DNA of 64,000 nucleotides, from assembly GCA_963732155.1 (NCBI GenBank), contig CAVSYB010000006.1, positions 496,001 to 560,000 of the forward strand. Direction: 5' to 3'. A program made the translations under genes and the position numbers. This DNA is from Roseiarcus sp963732155. Its GTDB lineage: Bacteria > Pseudomonadota > Alphaproteobacteria > Rhizobiales > Beijerinckiaceae. Position 1 is the stretch's first letter; the number at the start of each line of letters is the position of its first letter. The notes beneath the pieces are model-generated. The model ran no database searches, was not told the DNA's origin, and saw only the letters and a program-made list of their open reading frames with translations. Positions 8,461 to 17,336 of this stretch are shown here, piece after piece.

Positions 8461-8841
8461 ATGGTCGACCGCGTCGAGATCACCGACAAGGCCGCCGAGG
8501 TGGTCGCGCGGCTCGTCGAACAGCATGGCGCCCTGATGTTCCATCAGTCGGGCGGTTGCTGCGACGGATCCTCGCCGATGTGCTATCCCTCGGGCGACTT
8601 CCGGGTCGGGCCGCAGGACGTGCTGCTCGGCGAAATCGCCGGCTGCAAGTTCTACATCGGCGCCGCGCAGTTCGAATATTGGGAGCACACGCAGCTCATC
8701 ATCGACGTAGTCCCCGGGCGCGGCTCGGGCTTCTCGGTGGAGGCGCCCGAAGGCGTGCGGTTTCTGACGCGCAGCCGCGTGTTCACCGACGACGAGGCCG
8801 CCGAACTCGCCGCCGCCGGCCCGCCGGCGCGGGCGGCGTGA
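8461..8841 (+). CDS. DUF779 family protein, partner of acetaldehyde dehydrogenase
   Basis: A 126-residue protein matching DUF779, found next to ExaC-type aldehyde dehydrogenases. Conserved features are FHQSGGCCDGSSPMCYP near residue 27, with a vicinal cysteine pair plus a third cysteine, followed by GDFRVGPQDVLLGEI and FEYWEHTQLIIDVVPGRG. The clustered cysteines suggest metal or thiol chemistry but no activity is established. A GGAGAG site precedes the ATG by five bases. It probably forms an operon with exaC, 65 bases apart with the hairpin between them. Confidence 0.88.
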   Translation: MVDRVEITDKAAEVVARLVEQHGALMFHQSGGCCDGSSPMCYPSGDFRVGPQDVLLGEIAGCKFYIGAAQFEYWEHTQLIIDVVPGRGSGFSVEAPEGVRFLTRSRVFTDDEAAELAAAGPPARAA

Positions 8842-8937
8842 AGCAAGCCCGTCCCGAGCGACGGCTCACGGCTTGCGGCGGCGCAAAAAGGCCGCCAACT
8901 CCATAGCTGGCGGGTGACGCCGACGGCGCCACGACAA

Positions 8938-9318
8938 TCAGGCCTGCAGATCGGAACGCAAAATGATTCCGTCGGGCAGATAGTATCCATTGAACCTGTT
9001 GCCGGAAAAATTGACGCTCCCGAGGCCCGGCAGTTTGAGAAATCCACCGATGCCTTTCATTGCCGGGTGGGTGTCCAAAACCATCTCGGTGTCACTGGTG
9101 TCGATGCCGGCAAACTCCGCCCGGTGTTGCGAAACTATTTTTGCGATGCGTCGATAGAAGTCCTGCTTGTCCGCGTGTTTCCTGGGAGGAACCAGCCACA
9201 ATTTCCAAGTGTCAGTATCCGTATTGTGGACCCACATGGCGATGCGCGGCCGAAAGCCGGCGGCATCCAAGGCCTTCACGAGAGCCTGGCCGCCAACTAC
9301 CAGTGTGTTTTGATCCAT
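8938..9318 (-). CDS. Hypothetical protein, second gene of a HEPN two-gene unit
   Basis: A 126-residue protein of unrecognised family. It begins MDQNTLVVGGQALVKALDAA, and the middle has WVHNTDTDTWKLWLVPP and a FYRRIAKIVSQHR helix. No transmembrane segment, signal peptide or nucleotidyltransferase GSxxxxxxxD motif is seen, so it is not an obvious MNT partner. Its start overlaps the end of the HEPN gene by 22 bases, which implies translational coupling. Base composition is clearly less GC-rich than the flanking genes. The opening segment resembles the start of small uncharacterised proteins that accompany HEPN genes, but this is a weak impression. Confidence 0.7.
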   Translation of the reverse strand: MDQNTLVVGGQALVKALDAAGFRPRIAMWVHNTDTDTWKLWLVPPRKHADKQDFYRRIAKIVSQHRAEFAGIDTSDTEMVLDTHPAMKGIGGFLKLPGLGSVNFSGNRFNGYYLPDGIILRSDLQA

Positions 9319-9722
9319 TCAAGAACTCCCGATTTTGGATCAGCGATAGCGTCGACAAGCAATGAGGCGGACTTGGGATCAATCGATACGTAGCGTGAGT
9401 CCGGCTCCCATTCGGAGACCAGCGCCCAATTCGCGGCGAATTGCGGGTCGAGGTCCTTCTGCACATTCAGCAAACCCGCCAGCCCCGCGAGCCCAACCAA
9501 GCCGCCAAATTGATGATTGAGAATTCCCTTGATGAAGGCCTTATCCGGAATTGTCTCCGCTGATATTTGCGCGGCTATGCAGGCCTTCAGACCGAGTTCG
9601 ACGGCATATCCGGCAAGATAGTACGCATTCGAGTATCGCTTGCTGTCCAGAAGAAGTCGCGCATCATCGAGTTTTGCTTGCGCGTTCGCTCTCAATTCGT
9701 CGCGGCGCTGTCCAACTCCCAT
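9297..9722 (-). CDS. HEPN domain protein
   Basis: A 141-residue all-helical protein with the HEPN pattern: LDDARLLLDSKRYSNAYYLA followed by GYAVELGLKACIA near residues 18-53, then ILNHQFGGLV, and C-terminal WEPDSRY before a final helix ending LEWIKTHW. The RNase-type RxxxxxxH motif is not evident, so it may be a non-catalytic HEPN or an antitoxin-like member. It is first in a two-gene unit and overlaps the downstream gene by 22 bases. It could be a toxin-antitoxin or defence-related pair. Lower GC than its neighbours suggests acquisition. The start is the ATG at 9722. Confidence 0.78.
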   Translation of the reverse strand: MGVGQRRDELRANAQAKLDDARLLLDSKRYSNAYYLAGYAVELGLKACIAAQISAETIPDKAFIKGILNHQFGGLVGLAGLAGLLNVQKDLDPQFAANWALVSEWEPDSRYVSIDPKSASLLVDAIADPKSGVLEWIKTHW

Positions 9723-9822
9723 CTGACCCTCAATTTAGAGCCGAGCCGACGATTTATCACACTTGCGCAACCAGCAGCGGCGGGCCGCCTGGTCGCCGCC
9801 CCGGGGAGCGCGCTCGAATGAG

Positions 9823-11773
9823 CTACCCGCCGGCGACGCCGAGCGAGGCGCGGCGGGCCGCCAGGTCGGTGACCGACGCGGCGCCGCGAAAATTGGCGAT
9901 CGCCTCGCCGTAGACCCGCTCGGCCGCCGCGCGATCGCCCTTTTCGACAGCGCCCGCCAATTCGGCGAGCCAGCGCGTCATCGCGGCGCGCTCGACCGTC
10001 GAGAGCTGCGCGGCCATCACGCCGTCGACGCCGGTGTCGACGACCGGCTCGTTGTTGGAAAACAGGATCTCGTTCAAGCGCTCGCCGCGCCGCGTCCCGG
10101 TGAACACGATATCGATGTCGACGCGCGGTTCGAAGCCGGCGAGCCGGATCATTTTTTCCGCAAGATCGAGAATGCGCGCCGGCTGTCCCATCTTGAGCAC
10201 ATAGACGGACGCCCGCGTCGCCCCTGAACCGGCCGGCGAGGCGCTATGGGCCGCCGCTGAGATGACGAGGTCGACCGCCTCGCGCACCGTCATGAAGTAG
10301 CGCACCATTTCAGGATGGGTCACGGTGACCGGGCCGCCCCGTTCGATCTGCGCCTTGAACTTCGGCACGACCGAGCCCACCGAGCCCAGCACGTTGCCGA
10401 ACCGCACCGAGATCAGCCGCGGGCCGACCGCGCGCCCGGCGCGTTCGCCGTCGACGAGCTGCGCGTACATTTCCGAAAAGCGCTTCGTGGCGCCCAGCAC
10501 CGACACCGGGTCGACCGCCTTGTCCGTCGAAATCAAGACGCCGGCCGCGCCGATGGCCGCCGTCGCGTCGACGACATTGACCGAGCCGAAGACATTGGTC
10601 TTGACCCCCTCGGCCCAGTCGAGTTCGAGCTGCGGCAGCTGTTTGAGCGCCGCCGCGTGGAACACCACGTCCGGACGGAATTGCTCGAACAGCGACATCA
10701 GCCGCGCCCGGTCGCGCACGTCGGCGACCGCGGCGCGCAGCCTGGTCGGCATGTCGAGCGCCTCGAGATGTTCGCTGATGGCGAACAGGGCGGGCTCGGA
10801 ATTGTCGAGAACGAGCAGTTCGGCGGCGCCGAGCGCGACGACGCGCGCGCATATTTCCGAGCCGATCGAGCCGCCGCCGCCGGTGACGACGACGCGCCTG
10901 GCGTTGACGAAAGCGCGCAAACTGGAGAGGTCCGATTGCACGGTCGGGCGAAACAGCAGGTCTTCGATCTCGATCGGGGCCAACGCCGACGCGCCGCCGT
11001 ATTCGACGGTTTGCAACCGCGACAGCGCAATGCCGAGACGCTTGGCGGTGGCGACCACGCGCTCGGAATCGGCGTCCGAGGCGAATTCGCTCGGCGCGAA
11101 GATCAGGCGGGCGATCGGATTGCCCTCCTCCGTCGCCTCGCCGACGACGCGCTCGAGCTCGTCATAGCCGCCCAGCACCGGCACGCCGCGAATCGAGGCG
11201 CCGCGTTCCGAAGCGCGAGGCGAAAGCACGCCGCGCGCGACGAAGCGGCGGCGCATCCCCTCTTCGATCGACCGCAGCGCGATCTCCGCCTCCGTGCTGC
11301 GCCCGAGCACCAGAATCGACGGCGCGCGTTCCCGTCGGCCCGTCCGCCGGGCCTGCACGTAGCGGAAATAGCGATAGGCGATGCGCGGGCCGCCGAGCAT
11401 CGACATCTGCAGCACCCAATAGACGAAGCACGCCTTTTCCCCGAAGGCGGGGGAGGCGATCACGCCGCGCGCGATCAGCGCGAAGTCGAGCACCAGCAGC
11501 GAGACGGCGAGCAGAGTGGAGACGCGGAAAATGTTGAAGAGGTCGGGCAGCGAGGCGAAGCGCCATTTCGATTCGTAGAGCCGGAAGAAGTGATACGCGA
11601 CCCCCGCGTAAATCGTGAACAGCGGGATGATCCATTCGAGGGCTCGGTACCTGGACCGGCGCGTTGCCGGGATAACGCAGATAGAGAGCCAGCGTCATCG
11701 CCAGCGCCGTCATGGCGAGATCATGCGCCATCACCGCGAGGGCCTTGACGCTGCGCGACTTCCTCTGCGGCAT
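9823..11773 (-). pseudogene. CapD/WbpM-type nucleotide-sugar 4,6-dehydratase with a frameshift
   Basis: Two overlapping frames make one roughly 650-residue polysaccharide-biosynthesis dehydratase/epimerase. The N-terminal part runs from the ATG at 11773 (MPQRKSRSVKALAVMAHDLA) with membrane segments through LYLRYPGNA. Near 11640 the frame must change by one base (one extra or two missing) to continue as LEWIIPLFTIYAGVAYHFF. After that come more membrane helices, VVTGGGGSIGSEICA (NAD-binding) and STDKAVDPVSVLGATKR, the CapD active-site block. Without the change the N-terminal frame continues into shadow sequence. Either the gene is inactivated or there is a sequencing error. It would modify UDP-sugars for surface polysaccharide. 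Confidence 0.82.
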
Positions 11774-11985
11774 TATCGCGCCAACTTCATCACGGGCAAT
11801 CTCCGACCGCGCGCCGGGAAACCGGCGCGCTCGCCGGACTATAATGGGTTTGCCGCCGCGAAGCGAGCCGGCCCTCAACCTCTCTGCCGCAAGCGCAAGA
11901 GAGGCGTTCGCGGCGCCTTCGAGTAGAGGCGGACTTCGCGTCGGCGAGGGCCGGATGAGGGCGCGCGAGCGCCGCGGCGCGCCGC

Positions 11986-13656
11986 TCAAAACAGCCCCTC
12001 GACCCGCCCGCCGCGCAGTCTGATCGTTTCGGCGGCGGGCTTACGCGGCAGGCCCGGCATGGTGAGGATGTCGCCGAACAGCACGACGAGGAAACCGGCG
12101 CCGGCGCGCAGGCTCACGGCCCTGATCGGGGCGACATAGCCGCTGGGCGCCCCGAGCAGGGCCGGATCGGCGGAAAAGGAATAAGGGGTCTTGGCGATGC
12201 AGACGGGCAACGCGCCGTAACCGGCCTCCTGCAACTGATCGAATTGGCGGCGGACCGCCGCGTCGGCGGCGATGTCGGCGGCGCCGTAGATCTGCGTGGC
12301 GATGATCCTCGCCTTTTCCCACAGCGGCGTTGCGTCGTCGTAGAGCAAGCGAAACCCGGCGGGCGGCCGATCGGCGAGCCCGACGACCCGTCGCGCGAGG
12401 GCCTGCGCGCCGATCGAACCCCGCGCCCAGTGGTCGCAGACGATCGCCTCGATCCCGAACCTGTCGCCGACCGTTCGGCCGATCAGCGCCAGTTCGGCGG
12501 GCGTGTCCGAGGAGAAGCGGTTGACCGCGACAATCACCGGCACGCCGTAGCGGCGCATATTGGCGATATGGCGCTCCAGATTGGGCAGGCCGGCCGCCAG
12601 GGCCGCCAGATTCTCCGCGCCGAGGGCGTCGCCCGCGACGCCGCCGTTGAACTTCAGCGCGCGCACGGTGGCGACGATGACGCAGGCGGCGGGGGTCAAG
12701 CCCGCGATGCGGCACTTGATGTCGAAGAACTTCTCGGCGCCGAGGTCCGCGCCGAACCCCGCCTCCGTCACGACATAGTCGGCGAGCTTGAGGCCGACGC
12801 GCGTCGCGATCACCGAATTGCAGCCATGCGCGATATTGGCGAACGGTCCGCCATGGACGAGCGCCGGATTGCCCTCCAGCGTCTGCACGAGATTGGGGCG
12901 CAGCGCCTGCCTCAGCAGCACGACCATCGCGCCGACCGCCTTGATCTCGCCCGCCGTCACCGGCTTTTTGGCGCGCGTATAGGCGACGATCATCCGGCTG
13001 AGGCGCGCTTCGAGATCGTCGAGGTCGTCGGCGAGGCAGAACGCCGCCATCACTTCGGAGGCGACGGTGATCTCGAAGCCGTCCTCGCGCGGAAAGCCGT
13101 TGGCGACGCCGCCGAGCGAGACGACGGTTTCGCGCAGCGCGCGATCGTTCACGTCGAGCGCGCGGCGCCAGACGATGCGGCGCGGGTCGATGTCGAGCGC
13201 GTTGCCCCAATAGACGTGGTTGTCGATCATCGCCGCGAGCAGGTTGTGGGCGGCGGTGATCGCGTGAAAATCGCCGGTGAAATGCAGGTTGATTTCATCC
13301 ATCGGCGCGACCTGCGCCAGGCCGCCGCCGGTCGCGCCGCCCTTTCGACCGAACACCGGCCCCAGCGAGGGCTCGCGCAGGCAGATGACGGCGCGCTTGC
13401 CGATCGACGCCAAGGCGTCGCCGAGCCCGATCGTCGTCGTCGTCTTGCCCTCGCCGGGCGGCGTCGGATTGATCGCGGTGACGAGGATCAGCCGGCCGTC
13501 CGGCCTGCCGCGAAGGCTGTCGATGAAGTCGGGCGTCAGCTTGGCGATGACGCGCCCGTAAGGGTGTAGCGCCGACTCGGGGATGTCGAGCCTGGCCGCG
13601 ACGGCGGCGATCGGCTCGAGGTTGGTCTCCCCGGCGATCTCGAGGTCCGATTTCAT
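11986..13656 (-). CDS. fhs: Formate-tetrahydrofolate ligase
   Basis: A 556-residue enzyme, the normal family length, that makes 10-formyl-tetrahydrofolate from formate, ATP and tetrahydrofolate. The N-terminus IPESALHPYGRVIAKL leads to the P-loop TPPGEGKTTTTIGLGDAL at about residues 64-81. Further family blocks are REPSLGPVFGRKGGATGGG, DEINLHFTGDFHAITAAHN and TEAGFGADLGAEKFFDIKCR. The ATG at 13656 has GGGAGC upstream; an in-frame extension of about 500 codons toward 15171 is anti-sense to two real genes and is rejected. It stands alone here and links formate to C1 biosynthesis, as in methylotrophic and serine-cycle bacteria. Confidence 0.96.
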   Translation of the reverse strand: MKSDLEIAGETNLEPIAAVAARLDIPESALHPYGRVIAKLTPDFIDSLRGRPDGRLILVTAINPTPPGEGKTTTTIGLGDALASIGKRAVICLREPSLGPVFGRKGGATGGGLAQVAPMDEINLHFTGDFHAITAAHNLLAAMIDNHVYWGNALDIDPRRIVWRRALDVNDRALRETVVSLGGVANGFPREDGFEITVASEVMAAFCLADDLDDLEARLSRMIVAYTRAKKPVTAGEIKAVGAMVVLLRQALRPNLVQTLEGNPALVHGGPFANIAHGCNSVIATRVGLKLADYVVTEAGFGADLGAEKFFDIKCRIAGLTPAACVIVATVRALKFNGGVAGDALGAENLAALAAGLPNLERHIANMRRYGVPVIVAVNRFSSDTPAELALIGRTVGDRFGIEAIVCDHWARGSIGAQALARRVVGLADRPPAGFRLLYDDATPLWEKARIIATQIYGAADIAADAAVRRQFDQLQEAGYGALPVCIAKTPYSFSADPALLGAPSGYVAPIRAVSLRAGAGFLVVLFGDILTMPGLPRKPAAETIRLRGGRVEGLF

Positions 13657-13806
13657 GAATGGAAGCTCCCGGGGGGCGGCGACTCGCCGGCAGCTTATCC
13701 GGAGGGCGGGCGCAGCGCATTCCCGTCGTTGACGCGCCCGCCGAAACCATGGTTGCTGGTCGCGGCCGGCGCCCGCCGACGGGCGCCGCTTGTGCGAGGG
13801 CGCGCC

Positions 13807-14211
13807 ATGAGTGTCGAGGGACTGGTTTCGATCCAAAGCCGCTTTTCCGCCAGGGAGACGATGGACCGCCTCGAGGCGGCGCTCAAGGCGAACGGCGTCA
13901 GCATTTTCGCCAGAATCGATCACGCCGCCGGCGCCGCCGCCGTCGGCGAAACCCTGCGCCCGACCGAATTGCTGATTTTCGGCAACCCTAAGGCGGGCAC
14001 GCCGCTGATGCAGGCGGCGCAAACGATCGGCATCGATCTGCCGCTGAAGGTCCTGGTCTGGCAGGACGCGGCGGGCGAAGTGTGGCTCTCGCACAATGAT
14101 CCGGCCTTTCTCGCCGGCCGGCACGGGCTCGGCGCCGACGTCGCCAACACGGTCGCCCGAATGGCGGGGATGCTGAAGACGCTGACCGGCAAGGCGGCGA
14201 CGGCGCCCTAG
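13807..14211 (+). CDS. DUF302 family protein
   Basis: A 134-residue protein matching DUF302. It opens MSVEGLVSIQSRFSARETMD and continues with KANGVSIFARIDHAAGA, LRPTELLIFGNPKAGTPLMQ and IDLPLKVLVWQDAAGEVWLS, which are hallmarks of this small alpha/beta fold. The function of DUF302 is unknown. No signal peptide is present with the ATG at 13807. An earlier in-frame start at 13729 would add Arg/Pro-rich sequence and is not preferred. It is divergent from fhs with about 150 bases between the starts. Confidence 0.88.
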   Translation: MSVEGLVSIQSRFSARETMDRLEAALKANGVSIFARIDHAAGAAAVGETLRPTELLIFGNPKAGTPLMQAAQTIGIDLPLKVLVWQDAAGEVWLSHNDPAFLAGRHGLGADVANTVARMAGMLKTLTGKAATAP

Positions 14212-14301
14212 GCGCAAGGCCCGCCGGCGATCCGCCCTTGACCCCGGCGCGCCCGGCGGGCAGACCAGCGCGCGAAATCCCCCAAAAAGAGCCGCCGCGC
14301 C

Positions 14302-15096
14302 ATGATCCGCTCCGCCCTGATGACCGTGATGACCGGCGCGGCGATCAAGGCCGGGCGCGGCCTCAAGCGCGATTTCGGCGAAATCGGCAACCTGCAGGTC
14401 TCGATGAAGGGCCCCGGCGATTTCGTCAGCCTCGCCGACCAGCGCGCCGAAAAGGTCATCTTCGAGGAGCTGTCCAGGGCGCGGCCGGGCTATGGCTTCG
14501 TCATGGAGGAGAGCGGCAGGGTCGAAGGCCCCGACAAAAGCCACACCTGGCACGTCGATCCGCTCGACGCGACGACCAATTTCCTGCACGCGATCCCGAT
14601 CTTCGCCATTTCGATCGCGCTGGAGCGCGAGGGGCAGCTCGTCGCCGGCGTGATCTACAATCCCGCCAATGACGAAATGTATGTCGCCGAAAAGGGCCAG
14701 GGCGCCTTCGGCGACAACCGGCGCCTGCGCGTGGCGGCGCGCCGCGACCTGTCGCAGGCGCTGTTCGGCTGCGGCGTTCCCCATCTCGGCAAGGCCGCCG
14801 AGCACCCGCGCTTCAAGGCCGAACTGTCGGCTGTGATGGCGCGCGTCGTCAACGTCCGGCGCCTCGGATGCGCGTCGCTGGACCTCGCCTATGTCGCCGC
14901 CGGCCGGTTCGACGCCTTTTGGGAGCGCGGCCTCCACTCCTGGGACTTCGCCGCCGGCGCCGTGCTCATCCGCGAGGCCGGCGGTTTCGTCAGCGGCGCG
15001 GACGGCGAGGAGAACTTTCTGGAGACCGGCTCGATCTGCTGCGGCAACGAATTCATGCACCGCCAACTGCTGGCGCTGCTGGCCGCGGCGCGCTGA
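14302..15096 (+). CDS. Inositol monophosphatase family protein
   Basis: A 264-residue magnesium-dependent sugar-phosphatase family member. Metal-binding blocks are EES near residue 70, DPLDATTNFLHAIP at 86-99 and WDFAAGAVLIREAGG near 220. In the DPLDGTTNF motif the usual glycine is alanine, while the aspartates that bind metal are kept, so activity is still plausible. Substrates of the family include inositol phosphate, fructose-1,6-bisphosphate and 3'-phosphoadenosine phosphate; the sequence does not decide. The ATG is preceded by a weak site, and the DUF302 gene ends 90 bases upstream on the same strand. Confidence 0.9.
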   Translation: MIRSALMTVMTGAAIKAGRGLKRDFGEIGNLQVSMKGPGDFVSLADQRAEKVIFEELSRARPGYGFVMEESGRVEGPDKSHTWHVDPLDATTNFLHAIPIFAISIALEREGQLVAGVIYNPANDEMYVAEKGQGAFGDNRRLRVAARRDLSQALFGCGVPHLGKAAEHPRFKAELSAVMARVVNVRRLGCASLDLAYVAAGRFDAFWERGLHSWDFAAGAVLIREAGGFVSGADGEENFLETGSICCGNEFMHRQLLALLAAAR

Positions 15097-15245
15097 AGCG
15101 GCGCGGGGCCTCGCGACCGCCGGCGGCATAGGGGCCGGCGCGCCGGGTCTGGCGGCTCGCCGCCCCGGCAAACCTTGGCGGCGACCCCCTTCCTTCTGCT
15201 AGGATCGCCTTGAAAAGTTCTTCATTGCTGATTAGCCGAGGCGCC

Positions 15246-16187
15246 ATGGCCCTCAATTCCGAAGTCAGACCGCTTTCTTCGCCCAGCGTTTTCCTGGTCG
15301 GCATGGCCGCGTTTCTGGTGCTGGTCGGCTTCGTCGTGTTGATCCTTTACAAGCAGATCATCGTCGCTTTCAACGCCAATCCCGAGCTGAACGGCCTGAT
15401 CGTCGGCGTTCTGACGATCGGCGCCTTTTTCGCTTTCCGTCAGATTTTCAGGCTGTTCCGCGAGATCCGCTGGGTCAATTCGCTGAGCAATTCGCAAATC
15501 CGGCCGCCGCGACGCGGGCCGCGGCTGCTCGGCCCGATGGCGACGCTGATCAACGCCGGCGCCGGCGCGCGCGGCCTGGCGACCGCGACGTCGCGGGCGA
15601 TCCTCGATTCGGTGGGAACCCGGCTCGACGAGGGGCGCGAACTCAACCGCTATCTCGTCGGCCTGCTGGTGTTTCTCGGGCTGCTCGGCACGTTCTGGGG
15701 CCTGCTGCAGACCGTCCATTCGATCGCCGGGGTGATCGACGCGATGCAGACCGGCGCCGACGCCTCGGTGATGTTCGACGACCTCAAGGCCGGTCTCGCC
15801 AAGCCGATCGCCGGCATGAGCGTATCCTTCACCTCGTCGCTGTTCGGGCTTTCCGGCTCGCTGATTCTCGGCTTTCTCGATTTGCAGGCCGGCCAGGCGC
15901 AGAACCGCTTTTACACGGAACTGGAGGACTTCCTCGCCAGCCACGCCGAGACCACCCCACCCCCGGTCGCCGAAATCCTGCCCGAGAAAGTCGTCGGCCC
16001 CGACGCGCTCGACCACCGCAAGAGCGCCGCCGCGATGGCCAATCTGGCCGAGGGCATTCAGGGCCTCGTCACCCATATGCGTCAGGAGCAGCAGCTCATC
16101 CGCGACTGGGTGGAGGCGCAGGCTTCGCAGCAGGAGGAAGTGCGCAAGCTGTTGCAACGGCTGGCGCGGGAGACCGAGACGCGATGA
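15246..16187 (+). CDS. MotA/TolQ/ExbB-type proton channel protein
   Basis: A 313-residue membrane protein with hydrophobic segments at about residues 18-38, 50-70, 140-160 and 185-205. The GLLVFLGLLGTFWGLLQTVH and FTSSLFGLSGSLILGFLDLQ blocks belong to the MotA/TolQ/ExbB channel family. It is followed 27 bases later by a MotB/OmpA-like partner, so the two probably form a proton-driven stator-like complex. There are no flagellar genes nearby, and this paired form is common in Hyphomicrobiales without being flagellar. The ATG at 15246 is preferred over a TTG 36 bases upstream because GAGG precedes the ATG. Confidence 0.86.
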   Translation: MALNSEVRPLSSPSVFLVGMAAFLVLVGFVVLILYKQIIVAFNANPELNGLIVGVLTIGAFFAFRQIFRLFREIRWVNSLSNSQIRPPRRGPRLLGPMATLINAGAGARGLATATSRAILDSVGTRLDEGRELNRYLVGLLVFLGLLGTFWGLLQTVHSIAGVIDAMQTGADASVMFDDLKAGLAKPIAGMSVSFTSSLFGLSGSLILGFLDLQAGQAQNRFYTELEDFLASHAETTPPPVAEILPEKVVGPDALDHRKSAAAMANLAEGIQGLVTHMRQEQQLIRDWVEAQASQQEEVRKLLQRLARETETR

Positions 16188-16214
16188 GTTCGAACCTGTC
16201 ATCGGGAGCTGAAA

Positions 16215-17243
16215 ATGGCGCTCGCCCATAGACGCCGGCTCGAAAGCGTCAACTACTGGCCGGGTTTCGTCGACGCTTTGTCGACCATGCTGCTGGTCAT
16301 CATCTTCCTGCTTTCGGTGTTCATGCTCGCGCAGTTCTTCATCTCGCGCGAAGTCACGGGCAAGGACACCGCGCTCGCCAAGCTGAACCACCAGATCGAG
16401 GAATTGACGAGCCTGCTGGCGATGGAGCGGACCGCCAAGAGCGACGCGCAGTCCAATCTCGTCACGCTCACCGCGACCCTCGACGCTTCGCAAAAGGAGC
16501 AGGCCCGCCTGCAGGGGATCATCAGCCAGGGCGCCGCGAACGCCGATGCGGCCGGCGGCAAGGCCTCGGCCGCGACCGCCGCGCTCGACGCCCAAAAGGA
16601 GATGTCGGCGCGCGCGCTCGCGCAGGTCGACATTCTCAACCAGCAGATCGCCGCGCTGCGCCGCCAGTTGGCGGCGATCGAGGAGGCGCTGTCGGCTTCC
16701 GAAGCCTCCGGCAAGGACGCGCAGGCCAAGATCGCCGACCTCGGCTCGCGGCTGAACACCGCGCTGGCGCAAAAGGTGCAGGAACTGGCGCGCTATCGCT
16801 CCGATTTCTTCGGGCGCCTGCGCCAGATCCTCGGCTCGCGGCCGGGCATTCGGGTGGTCGGCGACCGCTTCGTGTTCGAATCCTCGGTGCTGTTCGATTC
16901 CGGCAAGGCCGACGTCAACGCCGCCGGCCATCAGTCGCTCGACGAACTCGCCGCCGCGGTCATCGATCTCGAGCGCGAGATCCCGCCTGAAATCCCGTGG
17001 ATCCTGCGCATCGACGGCCATACCGACAAGCACCCGGTTTCAGGGAACGGCCAGTTCAAATCGAACTGGGAGCTCTCGAGCGCGCGCGCGATCGCGGTGG
17101 TGCAATATCTGATGTCCAAGGGCATTCCGCCCGATCGGCTCGCGGCGGCGGGATTTGCCGAGTATCAGCCGATCGATCCCGGCGACGACGACGAGGCGCT
17201 GGCGCGCAACCGGCGCATCGAGCTGAAGCTGACGGAGCGGTAG
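16215..17243 (+). CDS. MotB-like membrane protein with OmpA peptidoglycan-binding domain
   Basis: A 342-residue protein with a short cytoplasmic N-terminus, one membrane helix (about 20-42, VDALSTMLLVIIFLLSVFML, containing the channel-type Asp), a long periplasmic coiled coil rich in Ala/Gln/Lys (45-185) and a C-terminal OmpA-like domain (210-342). The OmpA domain shows FDSGKADVN, IDGHTDKHPV and NRRIELKL. It pairs with the upstream MotA/ExbB-like gene. The job is probably to anchor an ion-driven complex to peptidoglycan, perhaps in envelope maintenance; the load is unknown. The ATG follows a GGGAG site. Confidence 0.87.
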   Translation: MALAHRRRLESVNYWPGFVDALSTMLLVIIFLLSVFMLAQFFISREVTGKDTALAKLNHQIEELTSLLAMERTAKSDAQSNLVTLTATLDASQKEQARLQGIISQGAANADAAGGKASAATAALDAQKEMSARALAQVDILNQQIAALRRQLAAIEEALSASEASGKDAQAKIADLGSRLNTALAQKVQELARYRSDFFGRLRQILGSRPGIRVVGDRFVFESSVLFDSGKADVNAAGHQSLDELAAAVIDLEREIPPEIPWILRIDGHTDKHPVSGNGQFKSNWELSSARAIAVVQYLMSKGIPPDRLAAAGFAEYQPIDPGDDDEALARNRRIELKLTER

Positions 17244-17336
17244 GCAGCGCCGCCGCGCGCGGGGACGACGGCGATCGGAGAGGCGTCGGCGTTCGGCGGT
17301 TCGATCGCCTGACCCGGAGAGCGCAGGAGGCGAGCC

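Noticed and set aside
9823..11493. Complete CapD-like gene starting at the GTG at 11493
   Set aside because: Matching membrane-segment coding continues upstream in frame to about 11640 and then in another frame to 11773, so this is only the C-terminal part.
11986..15171. A 1061-codon open frame extending fhs upstream
   Set aside because: Its first 500 codons are antisense to the DUF302 and inositol-phosphatase genes and have Arg/Pro-rich shadow composition. The ATG at 13656 has a ribosome binding site and the conserved start.
15222..17033. A 603-codon minus-strand frame over the MotA/MotB-like pair
   Set aside because: Antisense shadow, with charged repetitive composition and no domain pattern.
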